Shown: positions 36,260-44,360 of the stretch, piece after piece
Position numbering within the stretch: the stretch's first letter is position 1
Layout of the letters: each line of letters begins with the position of its first letter
Assembly: GCF_900107155.1 (NCBI RefSeq)
Contig: NZ_FNOX01000001.1
Coordinates: forward strand, 1 to 64,000
Length of the DNA stretch: 64,000 nt
Origin: Pseudomonas salomonii
GTDB taxonomy: Bacteria; Pseudomonadota; Gammaproteobacteria; Pseudomonadales; Pseudomonadaceae
Direction: 5' to 3'
The notes under the pieces: model-generated
The model's input: only the letters and a program-made list of their open reading frames with translations
Told to the model about the DNA's origin: nothing
The model's database searches: none
Made by a program: the position numbers and the translations under genes

Positions 36260-36562
36260 AAGCACCTCGCGAAACACGTCTGGTCTTATGGTTGCAATGT
36301 GCAACAGTGAACGCGCCGCGCCTGAGGGCGCGCGACGGCCTTGTTCCCACTCTTGAAGCGTTCTTACCGAAACCCCCAAAAGCTCAGCAAATTTGGATTG
36401 CGACAGTCCTGTCTTACTTCTTGCCTCCGCTGCTTGAGTGGTTTCAACGTGATGTACGGCGCCATAGTGTCCCGCTTTCACATCCTGAATGGCAGCCAGC
36501 AACTCTTCGCCAATGTTGCGTTTGGCGTCACGTTCCTTCAGTTGTTTCTCAGTGAGTGGCAT
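36248..36562 (-). CDS. higA: HigA-like antitoxin (Xre-type regulator)
   Basis: This 104-residue protein has a C-terminal helix-turn-helix (TGLSQSKFAELLGVSVRTLQEW) followed by EQGRRAPSGAARSLL, typical of HigA/NadS antitoxins. It is encoded downstream of and overlapping a RelE-type toxin by 14 bp, the toxin-first order of higBA modules. It should neutralise the toxin and repress the operon. Confidence 0.88.
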   Translation of the reverse strand: MPLTEKQLKERDAKRNIGEELLAAIQDVKAGHYGAVHHVETTQAAEARSKTGLSQSKFAELLGVSVRTLQEWEQGRRAPSGAARSLLHIATIRPDVFREVLSNA

Positions 36563-36869
36563 GGTTCATGTCCTTCGCGATTTTGTTCAGGATGTGCGCT
36601 GGAATATTCTCGGTAGCGCCCTTTCCGTAGATCAGTAGAGCTACCAGGGCGCCGCAAGCCAATTGTGTGGTGTAGATGATTCGCACCGCTCCACTTTTTC
36701 CACGGCCGTCCTGGCTCCAACGAACCTTGCGGCAGCCAACCGAACCAGGCACAACCGCTCCGACTTCAGGATGGCTGGCTAGAAAAGCCATGAAAACGCC
36801 TCTTTCCTCTTCGGTCCAATAGTCGGGCCATAGCTTGCTGAAAAGCGGAGACTCTATGATCGTTAACAC
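36549..36869 (-). CDS. higB: RelE/HigB-type toxin
   Basis: This 106-residue protein belongs to the RelE-like toxin group. It has CRKVRWSQDGRGKSGAVRIIYTT, the basic and RIIY core of the family, and LLIYGKGATENIPAHILNKI near the C-terminus. Such toxins cleave mRNA, usually at the ribosome. The start is a GTG with no obvious ribosome site; a perfect palindrome (36878-36894) lies nine bases upstream. Confidence 0.85.
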   Translation of the reverse strand: MLTIIESPLFSKLWPDYWTEEERGVFMAFLASHPEVGAVVPGSVGCRKVRWSQDGRGKSGAVRIIYTTQLACGALVALLIYGKGATENIPAHILNKIAKDMNHATH

Positions 36870-36877
36870 GCGAAATA

Positions 36878-36894
36878 CTACGTCTTTGACGTAG
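36878..36894. promoter_or_regulatory. Palindromic operator upstream of higBA
   Basis: A seven-base perfect inverted repeat ctacgtc/gacgtag with a ttt centre lies nine bases before the toxin start. Its place and symmetry fit the binding site of the HigA-like repressor; binding is inferred. Confidence 0.6.
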
Positions 36895-37033
36895 CCTCTG
36901 GCAAGAAGGAACGAGCCAGAAAATCGCAGGGGAGGGGCGTCTGCTCAAGGGGCTTTTTACCGCAAAAAATGACATGGCACTTTGCGCAGCAACCCTTGAA
37001 CGGAATTTGAGAATAGAGGTTGTAGGTTATCTT

Positions 37034-37759
37034 TCACCGGTCTGTGCGAGCAATCCACGAATAGATCAACGTCTTCGCTTCTTCAGGGTGATGCATGCGC
37101 CTGCGATAGCTGGCGAAGCTGGCGGAAGTGCAATATGTACACACTTCACTGACGTCGATCTGCTCACGCTTGAATCCTGCTGCTTGCAGCAACATCACCC
37201 CGTAGCCGCTCAAATCAAACCAGGCACTTCCCGTTTGCCTGGCATAGGGCGGGGCAATTTCGGGGGGCAGCAATGGCGCCGGTTGTACGAAGCTCCACGG
37301 CGCCCGACCGTCACGCCACAGGTGGCCTTGGTCGGCCTGAAACTGCGCTATAAAGTCCTCGCTCACTTCATAGCAACACGCTTTGATCGACGGTCCGATA
37401 GCCACCTGCAACTGCTCCACGGCGATGCCTTCGTCGGCAAATTGCTGCACGGCATTGGCGATGATCCCACCCTGCAACCCCTTCCAACCGCCATGCACCG
37501 CGGCGACCCTCGCACCGTCTTGAGCCGCGATAAGAATGGGCAGGCAATCGGCTGTGATCACCGCAATCGGTTGATGCTTGCGCGTAAACACGCCATCGGC
37601 CGCCACGCTGTTGGTCGCCAGCTGCGCCTGCCATTCAATCACCGTGGCACTGTGCACCTGCTTGCAGATGAACACCGCGTCCGGGCGCGCCGGGTCATTG
37701 ATTGAACAAAAACCATGGTCGACGCCGGGGAGGGCGCCGAGATTATCAGCCTGCTGCAC
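37034..37759 (-). CDS. PgeF/YfiH-family laccase-domain protein
   Basis: This 241-residue protein is a member of the YfiH/PgeF family, once called polyphenol oxidase. PgeF of E. coli removes wrongly inserted L-serine from peptidoglycan precursors; some relatives act on nucleosides. Its conserved metal ligands are visible: His36 (CKQVHS), Cys72 (TADCLPIL) and His89 (AVHGGWKGL), followed by AIGPSIKACCYEV and a C-terminal CTYC. It starts 25 bp after the ggt stop on the same strand and is probably cotranscribed. Pseudomonads usually have a PgeF gene next to rluD, so this may be a second copy. Confidence 0.88.
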   Translation of the reverse strand: MQQADNLGALPGVDHGFCSINDPARPDAVFICKQVHSATVIEWQAQLATNSVAADGVFTRKHQPIAVITADCLPILIAAQDGARVAAVHGGWKGLQGGIIANAVQQFADEGIAVEQLQVAIGPSIKACCYEVSEDFIAQFQADQGHLWRDGRAPWSFVQPAPLLPPEIAPPYARQTGSAWFDLSGYGVMLLQAAGFKREQIDVSEVCTYCTSASFASYRRRMHHPEEAKTLIYSWIARTDR

Positions 37760-37784
37760 GGCACTCTCTCCGTTCGTAGAACAT

Positions 37785-39614
37785 TCAGTCGCCGACTGCT
37801 TCGCCTTCGCGCCGAGGGTCGGCGCCGCCGCTCAGCGTGACCTTGCCTTGAGCATCGCGCGTGCGAACAATGGCCTGGATACCGCTGGTCATATCGATTT
37901 CGCTCAACGCGTGGCCCTTGTCGCGCAGCGCCTGTTTCAACGCCGGGCTGAACAGGCCGGCCTCCAATTCGGTCGCGCCATTGCGGCTGCCGAAGTTGGG
38001 CAGGCTGATGGCGGCTTGCGGGTCGAGGTTCCAGTCGAGCATGGCCACCAGGGATTTGCTCACGTACTCGATGATTTGCGAACCGCCTGGAGAGCCCACC
38101 GTCGCCAGCAGCTCGCCGCTCTGGCGGTCGAACACCAGGGTCGGGGCCATGGCCGAGCGCGGGCGTTTGCCGGGCTCGACGCGATTGGCCACCGGCCGGC
38201 CGTTTTCTTGCGGGATAAACGAAAAGTCGGTCATCTGGTTGTTGAGCAAAAAGCCCTGAACCATCACGTGGGAACCGAACGCCGCTTCTACCGTGGTGGT
38301 CATCGACACAGCGCCGCCCTGGTCATCCACCGCCACCACTTGCGAGGTGGAGATGCGCAGCGGCGAGCGGTCCGGCGCGTAGGCCACCTGGATGCCCGCC
38401 GGCGTGCCCGGCTTGGCAATGCCCATGCTGCGTTCGCCGATCAGGGCGGCGCGCTGTGCCAGGTAGTTGGGTGCGACAAGGCCCGCGACCGGTACCGGGG
38501 TGAAGTCCGAGTCGGCCACATACAGCGCGCGGTCGGCAAAAGCCAGGCGCCCCGCTTCGGCGATCAGGTGCACGGCTTCGGGCGTAGGCTCAAGGCCCGC
38601 AGGCGATGCACTCTTCACCGGTTTCATCGGCGCGATGGCCTGGCGCGGGTCACGGGCCTCCACCGCCTGCAAGGTGCCGAGGATCTGCGCGACGGCTATC
38701 CCGCCCGACGACGGCGGCGGCATGCCGCACACCCGGTATTGCTTGTAATCGGTGCACAGCGGCGTGCGTTCCTTGGCGGTGTAGCCTCGAAGGTCGGCCT
38801 GCGAGAGACTGCCCGCATTGCGATTGCCCTGGACCTTGCGCGCGATTTCATCGGCAATCGGCCCCTGGTACAGCGCGTCTGGCCCTTCCTTGGCGATGCG
38901 CTTGAACACCGCAGCCAGTGCCGGGTTTTTCAGCAGTGTACCGGTGGCTTTAGGCGAGCCATCGGCGTTCAGAAAGTAGGCCGCCATTTCCGGCGACTGG
39001 GGAATGTAGCGGTCGGCAGCAATCAGCGCGTGCAAACGTGGGGAAATCGCAAAGCCTTGCTCCGACAGTCGAATCGCCGGTTCAAACAGCTTGGCCCATT
39101 GCAGGTGCCCGGTCTTCTGGTGCGCCATCTGCAGTGCCCGCAAGACGCCCGGCGTGCCGACCGAGCGCCCGCCAATCTGCGCCTCGGGAAACGCCATGGG
39201 TGTGCCGTCGGCCTTCAGGAACAAGCGCTCAGTCGCGCCGGCGGGTGCTGTTTCACGGCCGTCATAGGCGTGCACATTTTTGCCATCCCACAGCATGATG
39301 AACGCGCCACCGCCGATGCCGGATGACTGCGGCTCCACCAGGGTCAGCACTGCCTGCATCGCAATCGCCGCATCAATCGCCGAACCGCCCTGGCGCAACA
39401 TCTCGCGCCCGGCTTCAGCCGCCAGCGGGTTGGCGGCGGCGGCCATATGGCGTTCGGCGTGGCGGGTGGTGAGGTCGGTGCGGTAACCCGAGCCCAATTC
39501 CGGTGCCGGAGGCTGTTCGTTGACGGGGGTGTGACAGCCGGCCAGCGCGAGCGCTGCGGCAATCATCGACAGTTGACGGCGGGAAATCGAAAACACGCGC
39601 TGAACTCCGTTCAT
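37785..39614 (-). CDS. ggt: Gamma-glutamyltransferase, lipoprotein form
   Basis: This 609-residue self-cleaving enzyme hydrolyses or transfers the gamma-glutamyl group of glutathione. A lipobox LAGC (Cys27) suggests membrane anchoring in the periplasm. The precursor should cut before the nucleophile Thr in ISTSQVVAVDD (near residue 420), where E. coli has TTHYSVVD. Other marks are GGSAIDAAIAMQAVLTLVEP, PPPSSGGIAVAQ and VGSPGGSQII. The family's usual TTH is TSQ here, a modest deviation. It appears to form an operon with the PgeF-like gene. Confidence 0.93.
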   Translation of the reverse strand: MNGVQRVFSISRRQLSMIAAALALAGCHTPVNEQPPAPELGSGYRTDLTTRHAERHMAAAANPLAAEAGREMLRQGGSAIDAAIAMQAVLTLVEPQSSGIGGGAFIMLWDGKNVHAYDGRETAPAGATERLFLKADGTPMAFPEAQIGGRSVGTPGVLRALQMAHQKTGHLQWAKLFEPAIRLSEQGFAISPRLHALIAADRYIPQSPEMAAYFLNADGSPKATGTLLKNPALAAVFKRIAKEGPDALYQGPIADEIARKVQGNRNAGSLSQADLRGYTAKERTPLCTDYKQYRVCGMPPPSSGGIAVAQILGTLQAVEARDPRQAIAPMKPVKSASPAGLEPTPEAVHLIAEAGRLAFADRALYVADSDFTPVPVAGLVAPNYLAQRAALIGERSMGIAKPGTPAGIQVAYAPDRSPLRISTSQVVAVDDQGGAVSMTTTVEAAFGSHVMVQGFLLNNQMTDFSFIPQENGRPVANRVEPGKRPRSAMAPTLVFDRQSGELLATVGSPGGSQIIEYVSKSLVAMLDWNLDPQAAISLPNFGSRNGATELEAGLFSPALKQALRDKGHALSEIDMTSGIQAIVRTRDAQGKVTLSGGADPRREGEAVGD

Positions 39615-39649
39615 TTTGAGAATGATCTGTTGTCCTTGGGTGGTCCTTT

Positions 39650-40429
39650 TTACAGGTAAATCGTGCCTTGCAGGTAGAGTGCGGCATGGCCTGAAATGAT
39701 CACGCGGTCGCCATTGAGTTCACACCGCAGTTGCCCACGGCGCTTGCCGCCCTGTTCGGCGCTCAACTGCGACTTGCCCAGGCGCTCGGCCCAGAACGGT
39801 GCCAGCGAGGTGTGGGCCGAGCCGGTCACCGGGTCTTCATTGACGCCCACGTTCGGGCCAAACCAACGGGAAATAAAATCAAAGCGTGTACTTTTGGCTG
39901 TCACGGCTATCCCGCGTTTGGGCAGGCCCTTGAGGCGTGCAAAATCTGGCGCGAGGGCCGCGACCTGGGCTTCGTCTTCAACGAGAACGATATAGTCATC
40001 AGTGGCATACACCTCGGCGTGTTCGAGCCCCAGCGCGCTCAACAGGCCGGCTGGCGGCTCGCAACGCTCGGGCTGTTTGGCCGGGAAGTCCATTGCCAGT
40101 TCGTCGCCATTGCGCGTCACGCGAAGCTCACCGCTGCGGGTGGCAAAGCGCAAGACTTCAGGCGCATTCGGCAGCTTGTGAATCAACACCCAGGCGGCAG
40201 CCAATGTCGCATGGCCACACAGGTCCACTTCGACTTCGGGGGTGAGCCAGCGCAACTCATAGACCTCGCCACGGGGCACGAAAAAGGCGGTTTCCGAAAG
40301 GTTGTTTTCGGCGGCGATGTGGTGCAGTTGCTCGGTGGGCAACCACTCGGTCAGCGGGCACACGGCCGCGGGGTTACCACCGAACACCTGTTGGCTGAAC
40401 GCGTCGACTTGATAGATATCCAGTTTCAT
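39650..40429 (-). CDS. PhzF-family isomerase
   Basis: This 259-residue protein has the PhzF/diaminopimelate-epimerase-like fold signature: IYQVDAFSQQVFGGNPAAVC at the start, NNLSETAFF (the catalytic Glu region) and DLCGHATLAAAWVL. NEDPVTGSAHTSLAPFW follows. Members isomerise small acids; this one is not in a phenazine cluster, so its substrate is unknown. ATG at 40429 chosen over a GTG just before it. Confidence 0.9.
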   Translation of the reverse strand: MKLDIYQVDAFSQQVFGGNPAAVCPLTEWLPTEQLHHIAAENNLSETAFFVPRGEVYELRWLTPEVEVDLCGHATLAAAWVLIHKLPNAPEVLRFATRSGELRVTRNGDELAMDFPAKQPERCEPPAGLLSALGLEHAEVYATDDYIVLVEDEAQVAALAPDFARLKGLPKRGIAVTAKSTRFDFISRWFGPNVGVNEDPVTGSAHTSLAPFWAERLGKSQLSAEQGGKRRGQLRCELNGDRVIISGHAALYLQGTIYL

Positions 40430-40525
40430 CACAGGTGCTCCATGTAGGGAAGCAGGACACTAGCAGCGGGTTACCTGGAGCGTCAAAGTACAGATCCTCA
40501 GTTTTTTTGTGCGCATGTGTCCAGG

Positions 40526-41359
40526 TCAGCCCAGGCGCAACACCATCGCCCCAACGGCAATAATGCCGGCGGCAATGATGCGAGTCCGCGTGAGATGCTC
40601 TTTGAGCACCCAGGCCGAAATCACTACGCCGAACAGGATTGAGGTCTCACGCAAGGCCGAAACCGTCGCGATAGGTGCGTGTGTCATCGCCCACAGCGCC
40701 AGACCGTATGACGCCACAGTGCCTGCGCCCCCGACGGCGCCAAGCCGCCAGTGGTGGGCGACGCAGTGACAGAACGCTGCACGCCGGGCGGCTAAAGCCC
40801 ACGCGGCAAGCGGGATGCCCGTCAGCAAAAATATCCACAGCGTGTAAGCCGCGGGTGCGCCGGACTTGCGCACGCCAAGGCCATCGATCAGCGTATAGCC
40901 GGCGATCACCAGAGCGTTTATCAGCGCCAGCACCAGCCCTTTGTTATGCCCGGCCGAGGGCGCTGCGGCCATGCTCAAGATACCCAGGCAGATCACGCCA
41001 ATGCCAAGCCAGGCATATGCCGACAGCGGCTCGTGCAACACCAGCACACTCACCAATGCCACCAGCAGCGGCGCCGTGCCGCGCATGATCGGATAGGTCT
41101 GGCTCATGTCGGCAATGCGGTAGGTCGAGGCCACCAGCACGAAATACAGCACCTGCAATACCACCGATGCGCCGATGAAGGGCCAGCTTTCTCTGGCCGG
41201 CAGCGCCAGAAACGGGATGGCCGCCAGCGCAATCAAAGAAGCGGCGGAGGCGATCATGCAGGTGGTCAGCAGCTTGTCGACGCCGCCTTTGACCACCGCA
41301 TTCCAGGTGGCGTGAAGGGCGGCGCCCAGCATGATGATTGCGAATACGCTGAGGCTCAT
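40526..41359 (-). CDS. EamA/DMT-family transporter
   Basis: This 277-residue membrane protein has ten predicted transmembrane segments in two EamA halves, with TYPIMRGTAPLLVALVSVLVL ending the first and ALRETSILFGVVISAWVLKEH in the second. DMT transporters export metabolites; substrate unknown. Its start overlaps the stop of the upstream GNAT gene by four bases. Confidence 0.87.
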   Translation of the reverse strand: MSLSVFAIIMLGAALHATWNAVVKGGVDKLLTTCMIASAASLIALAAIPFLALPARESWPFIGASVVLQVLYFVLVASTYRIADMSQTYPIMRGTAPLLVALVSVLVLHEPLSAYAWLGIGVICLGILSMAAAPSAGHNKGLVLALINALVIAGYTLIDGLGVRKSGAPAAYTLWIFLLTGIPLAAWALAARRAAFCHCVAHHWRLGAVGGAGTVASYGLALWAMTHAPIATVSALRETSILFGVVISAWVLKEHLTRTRIIAAGIIAVGAMVLRLG

Positions 41360-41922
41360 GCGTCACCGTTCACGGGGTTGATCAGCGACGTCAATACATG
41401 GTCCGCCCACGCGCCATTGATCTTCAAGTAGGCCCGCGCGTACCCCTCTCGCTCAAAGCCCAACCGCTCAAGCAGGCGTGCACTGCGTTGGTTTTCCGGC
41501 CTGTAGTTGGCCATGATTCGATGCAGTTTCATCTCAGCGAACACATAGTCAATCGCAGCGCTCAGCGCCTGGCGCATCAACCCTTGGCCTTGGGCCGTTT
41601 CATCAAGTGCGTAGCCAAGATGGCAGGCCTCGAACGCGCCGCGCACGATGTTGTTGAAGTTGCAGCTGCCGATTATCCGGCGGTCGCGCAGTATCAGCAG
41701 ATGCAAGGCTTCACCGTTGGCGGTTTTCTCGGCCATGACTTCGAGGCGCTGGGTAATGGCGCTGAGTTCGAAGAAGCCATCATTGCGAGCCGGCTCCCAG
41801 GGTTGAAGGTAGGCGCGGTTTTGCACCAGGTGCGCTTGCAAGGCCAGGGCGTGACGAGGGTGAGCGGCGTGCAGTGTCAGCCGGTCGGTGGTGATGCCAT
41901 TGGTGGGGAAGAGGGGGTTCAC
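41356..41922 (-). CDS. GNAT acetyltransferase, RimJ/RimL-like
   Basis: This 188-residue protein has RimJ-like features: LTLHAAHPRHALALQAHL near the start, IIGSCNFNNIVRGAFEACHLGYAL, then RIMANYRPENQRSARLLERLGF. It probably acetylates N-terminal amino groups or small molecules. It forms a two-gene operon with the EamA-type transporter gene. Confidence 0.87.
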   Translation of the reverse strand: MNPLFPTNGITTDRLTLHAAHPRHALALQAHLVQNRAYLQPWEPARNDGFFELSAITQRLEVMAEKTANGEALHLLILRDRRIIGSCNFNNIVRGAFEACHLGYALDETAQGQGLMRQALSAAIDYVFAEMKLHRIMANYRPENQRSARLLERLGFEREGYARAYLKINGAWADHVLTSLINPVNGDA

Positions 41923-41977
41923 GTATCGCCTCCTTGTGGTTGGGGGCGAGTATGCCTGAGGGCTTTTCTGCAGGCAT

Positions 41978-42012
41978 AAAAAAACGGCCTACCTTTCGGT
42001 AAGCCGTTTTTA
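41978..42012 (-). terminator. Terminator of the tRNA-Met gene
   Basis: A stem aaaacggc(c/t)tacc paired across a ttt-containing loop is followed on the minus strand by a T-run. It lies seven bases after the tRNA 3' end. Confidence 0.85.
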
Positions 42013-42018
42013 GTACTT

Positions 42019-42095
42019 GGTGGCTACGCAGGGACTTGAACCCCGGACCCCAGCATTATGAATGCTATGCTCTAACCAACTGAGCTACGTAGCCA
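42019..42095 (-). tRNA. tRNA-Met (anticodon CAU)
   Basis: The minus strand gives a 77-base cloverleaf: acceptor ggctacg/cgtagcc, D arm agctcagttggttagagc, anticodon loop with cat at 42061-42059, T arm ggggttcaagtccc and an encoded CCA. It has the elongator pattern. It marks the left edge of the region carrying the type III secretion cluster. Confidence 0.95.
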
Positions 42096-42106
42096 AGTGG
42101 CGCGCA

Positions 42107-42135
42107 TTATTCGCGTAGAACGCATATGCGTCAAG
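42107..42135 (-). promoter_or_regulatory. Promoter of tRNA-Met
   Basis: On the minus strand a -35 ttgacg (42135-42130) is spaced 17 bases from a -10 aataat (42112-42107), eleven bases before the tRNA. A GC-rich stretch between the -10 and the tRNA resembles a stringent discriminator. Confidence 0.75.
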
Positions 42136-42237
42136 CGTTTATTTTAAAAATTTATCTACGCTTTCAACTGTTTAAACAGAATAAGGCCAAACGGCGACGA
42201 GTGGTGTGGCGAATACGGGTATTTCAGCCACGAAGAT

Positions 42238-42262
42238 ACAAGCTGGGGCTTGCTCCCACATG
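42238..42262. repeat. Degenerate single REP sequence
   Basis: The sequence acaagctggggcttgctcccac resembles a REP core with changes. The rest of the 353-bp gap 42096-42448 holds the tRNA promoter and a weak stem (42402-42427) that may end the hrpL transcript; no credible gene is present. Confidence 0.5.
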
Positions 42263-42401
42263 GGCTTTGCGGTGTTGTGCTGACTGTATTGAATGCGTGA
42301 TCGCAAGGGTGTGGCGCTGCAGGCCATTTGAGGATGATCTCCAGGGTGCCATCAGGCGCGGCTTGTGATCCGATTTCAGCGTACGAAAAAAGTGTAATTC
42401 G

Positions 42402-42427
42402 GTTGGGCAGATATCCCTGCCGCCCAA
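42402..42427 (-). terminator. Possible terminator of hrpL
   Basis: An inverted repeat gttgggc/gcccaac lies 21 bases after the hrpL stop, followed on the minus strand by a run of six T residues about ten bases later. The gap between stem and T-run makes this a weak call. Confidence 0.35.
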
Positions 42428-42448
42428 CGCTTGCCCCCCAGGGCCAGC

Positions 42449-43000
42449 TTACGGTTGCGACGGTTTGTGCGTGACGCGTTTCAAGTGTTCGCGCGCACGT
42501 GACAGGCGTGAGCGAACGGTGCCGATAGGGATGTCCAGCACGTCGGCGGTGTCTTGGTAACTACCATCGGTTTCCAACGAAGCGTAGAGCGTCTTGCGCA
42601 TTTCCGCCGGTAAGTGATCGATGGCGCTCAAGGTATTTTCCAGTCGGCGGTTGATCTCGAATTCCCAATCCAGATTCTTGTTTTCCTCTTGACCATGCCA
42701 CAGCGATTCATCGAATTCGCAATGCACCGGTTTGGCATACAGGCGCCGGAAATGGTTGCGCACCAGATTCTGCGCAATGCCGCACATCCAGGTACTGAGG
42801 GTGGCCTGGCCACTAAACCGCTCTCGGTTGCGCCAAGCCTCCAGGTAGGTCAGTTGCAGGATATCGTCAGCGTCTTCGGGGTTGAGTACGCGTTTATGAA
42901 TAAAACGCCGGAGTTTTTTCTGCTGGTCGTCCGTCAGTTGGAGCATGAATTGAGGCGAGTCGCCGACAAGCTGCGCTAAAGCTTCAATAGGGATATTCAC
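42449..43000 (-). CDS. hrpL: HrpL (RspL), ECF sigma factor of the type III cluster
   Basis: This 183-residue ECF sigma factor has region 2 at DADDILQLTYLEAWRNRERF and region 4 at YQDTADVLDIPIGTVRSRLS. HrpL directs RNA polymerase to hrp-box promoters. I chose the GTG at 43000 (reading VNIPIEALAQL) because gagg lies nine bases upstream and the length then matches P. syringae HrpL (184 residues). The frame from 43069 would start inside its own sigma-54 promoter. Transcription should come from the GG-N10-GC promoter at 43053-43068. Confidence 0.93.
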   Translation of the reverse strand: MNIPIEALAQLVGDSPQFMLQLTDDQQKKLRRFIHKRVLNPEDADDILQLTYLEAWRNRERFSGQATLSTWMCGIAQNLVRNHFRRLYAKPVHCEFDESLWHGQEENKNLDWEFEINRRLENTLSAIDHLPAEMRKTLYASLETDGSYQDTADVLDIPIGTVRSRLSRAREHLKRVTHKPSQP

Positions 43001-43052
43001 GATTTTTTCCTCAGGGTAGACGCTATCGAAATAAGTTCGACGTGAACCCTTT

Positions 43053-43068
43053 AGCACTGGCTGTGCCA
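43053..43068 (-). promoter_or_regulatory. Sigma-54 promoter of hrpL
   Basis: The minus strand reads tggcacagccagtgct: the GG at -24 and GC at -12 are ten bases apart, as required. It lies about 53 bp upstream of the GTG start, so the leader would be about 40 bases. This matches the known HrpRS/sigma-54 control of hrpL in P. syringae. Confidence 0.88.
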
Positions 43069-43122
43069 AATGAAAAAATCTCTTAACTTGCTGATTTATA
43101 TATATAAATATATTGAAATGGT

Positions 43123-43180
43123 GTGATTTTGCGCAGGTATTTGCAAAACGGCAGGTGATTTTGTGCGGGTATTTTCAAAG
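43123..43180 (-). promoter_or_regulatory. Tandem 32-bp-period repeat, candidate activator sites for hrpL
   Basis: Two imperfect direct repeats begin at 43123 and 43155. The first holds a dyad ttttgc-N10-gcaaaa, the second a degenerate version. They lie 55-115 bp upstream of the hrpL sigma-54 promoter, the range where enhancer-binding proteins act, and the 32-bp period places both on one face of the helix. The nearby stretch 43090-43120 is very AT-rich. Binding by the HrpS-like activator is inferred. Confidence 0.6.
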
Positions 43181-43203
43181 CAGAGAGCGTTTGTGGTTTT
43201 GAT

Positions 43204-43232
43204 GGAACTGTATGGCTCGGGGTTGCCACATA
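43204..43232 (+). promoter_or_regulatory. hrp box upstream of hrpJ
   Basis: ggaact is followed after 16 bases by ccacata, matching the HrpL promoter consensus GGAACC-N15/16-CCACNNA. It lies 24 bases before the hrpJ start and should drive the long rightward operon. Confidence 0.92.
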
Positions 43233-43256
43233 GAGACACAAACTCCCTGTCCTGGC

Positions 43257-44360
43257 ATGCCCATGAAAGTCGAATTCAACCCCGATCTGAACCGAATCCA
43301 GCGCCTGGAGCCGTCCGTTGCCGAGAAGGTCGCCCCGGCCCGATCGCCGGATGTCGCGCCAGGTCTGGATGCGCTCGCCGGTATTTTCAGCCAGGAAGCC
43401 GCCGCTCACAGCACCGCGTTGACCCGACGCGCCATTAGCGGGCCTGTCACACCTGTCGAGCAGCTCGCGCAGATCTATGATCGACTCGGCCATCCCGCCC
43501 AGAAAAGCCTGGCAAAGATGGTCATCGTGGCCAGGCAGTATCTGGAGCGCCAGCAGAGTCTCGAAAAGTTAGTCGACCTCACGGGTGGAGACCCTGCACG
43601 TACCTATGTCGTGCTTCGTCAGCTGACGGCGCAAGCCGAAGCACTCGTGCGCCAGACCCAGGCAGCGTCGACGCGTGACGCGCAAGTCAAAAGCGAGGCA
43701 GCGCTGGCACGTGCTGCGCTGGCCAAGCTGGAGATTCAGTACAAGAGGGAGATCCAGGCGGGCCTCAATATTGCCCTGGCCTTGCAGTCAGGCAGTGATG
43801 ATCCTGCGCAATGCCAGGCAATACGTACGCTCTACTACGCCAATGTGGTATTGCGCCAATCCCTGGCCAGCATGATGCAGGCGCTTTTGAAAGAGTACGG
43901 TGGCGAGCAGTTTGAGGTCGGGCTCAATCTCATGCGCCGGGCGCTGGCGGATGATATTGCGGCGTACGTTTCATCGATTCCCACCGCTAAATTGCGCACG
44001 CTTTTGTTGGGGTTACAGAGCTGTGGTCAGTTGGGCGGGGTACTGTCTAATTGCCAAGAACTGGTTCAGCGTTTGAACGTTGAACACGACGCCGTTGACC
44101 TGTTGCAGCGTCTATTGGGTTATGCCGGCAATGGCATTGCCCCCTCCGAGGTTCAACTGCTGGCGGATGAATTGGCTGGGGATGCGGCGGCTCGCCAGTT
44201 GGCCTCGCTCAATGCGCTCTATCCCGTGATCAAGGGTTTGCCTGCGGCCTTATGGCGCGACTCGCGTGGGCGCGAGGAGGCTTTGCATAACTTCCTGCTC
44301 GTGATGGATGAGTTCACGCGCCTGGAGAAGGGCCAGGCTGAGCCGAGGGCGTTGATGTGA
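43257..44360 (+). CDS. hrpJ: HrpJ (SctW), type III secretion gatekeeper
   Basis: This 367-residue protein is the SctW/YopN-TyeA-type gatekeeper that orders secretion of early and late substrates. The N-terminus (MPMKVEFNPDLNRIQ) lacks a signal peptide, and the body is helical. The C-terminal part (EEALHNFLLVMDEFTRLEKG) resembles the TyeA-like domain. The reading frame extends up to 43212 but that codon is inside the hrp box, so the start must be 43257 or 43263. The stop overlaps the hrcV GTG by four bases. Confidence 0.9.
   Translation: MPMKVEFNPDLNRIQRLEPSVAEKVAPARSPDVAPGLDALAGIFSQEAAAHSTALTRRAISGPVTPVEQLAQIYDRLGHPAQKSLAKMVIVARQYLERQQSLEKLVDLTGGDPARTYVVLRQLTAQAEALVRQTQAASTRDAQVKSEAALARAALAKLEIQYKREIQAGLNIALALQSGSDDPAQCQAIRTLYYANVVLRQSLASMMQALLKEYGGEQFEVGLNLMRRALADDIAAYVSSIPTAKLRTLLLGLQSCGQLGGVLSNCQELVQRLNVEHDAVDLLQRLLGYAGNGIAPSEVQLLADELAGDAAARQLASLNALYPVIKGLPAALWRDSRGREEALHNFLLVMDEFTRLEKGQAEPRALM

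Noticed and set aside
37578..39326. A 582-codon open frame opposite ggt
   Set aside because: It is antisense to a well-supported enzyme gene and its translation is Arg- and His-rich without any known motif.
42019..42040. Attachment-site duplication of the tRNA-Met 3' end flanking the type III cluster
   Set aside because: The tRNA 3' end faces away from the cluster, and no copy of its final bases was seen near 60.6-60.8 kb.
42126..42368. An 80-codon open frame between tRNA-Met and hrpL
   Set aside because: It begins inside the tRNA promoter, runs through a degenerate REP sequence and has no ribosome site or recognisable protein features.
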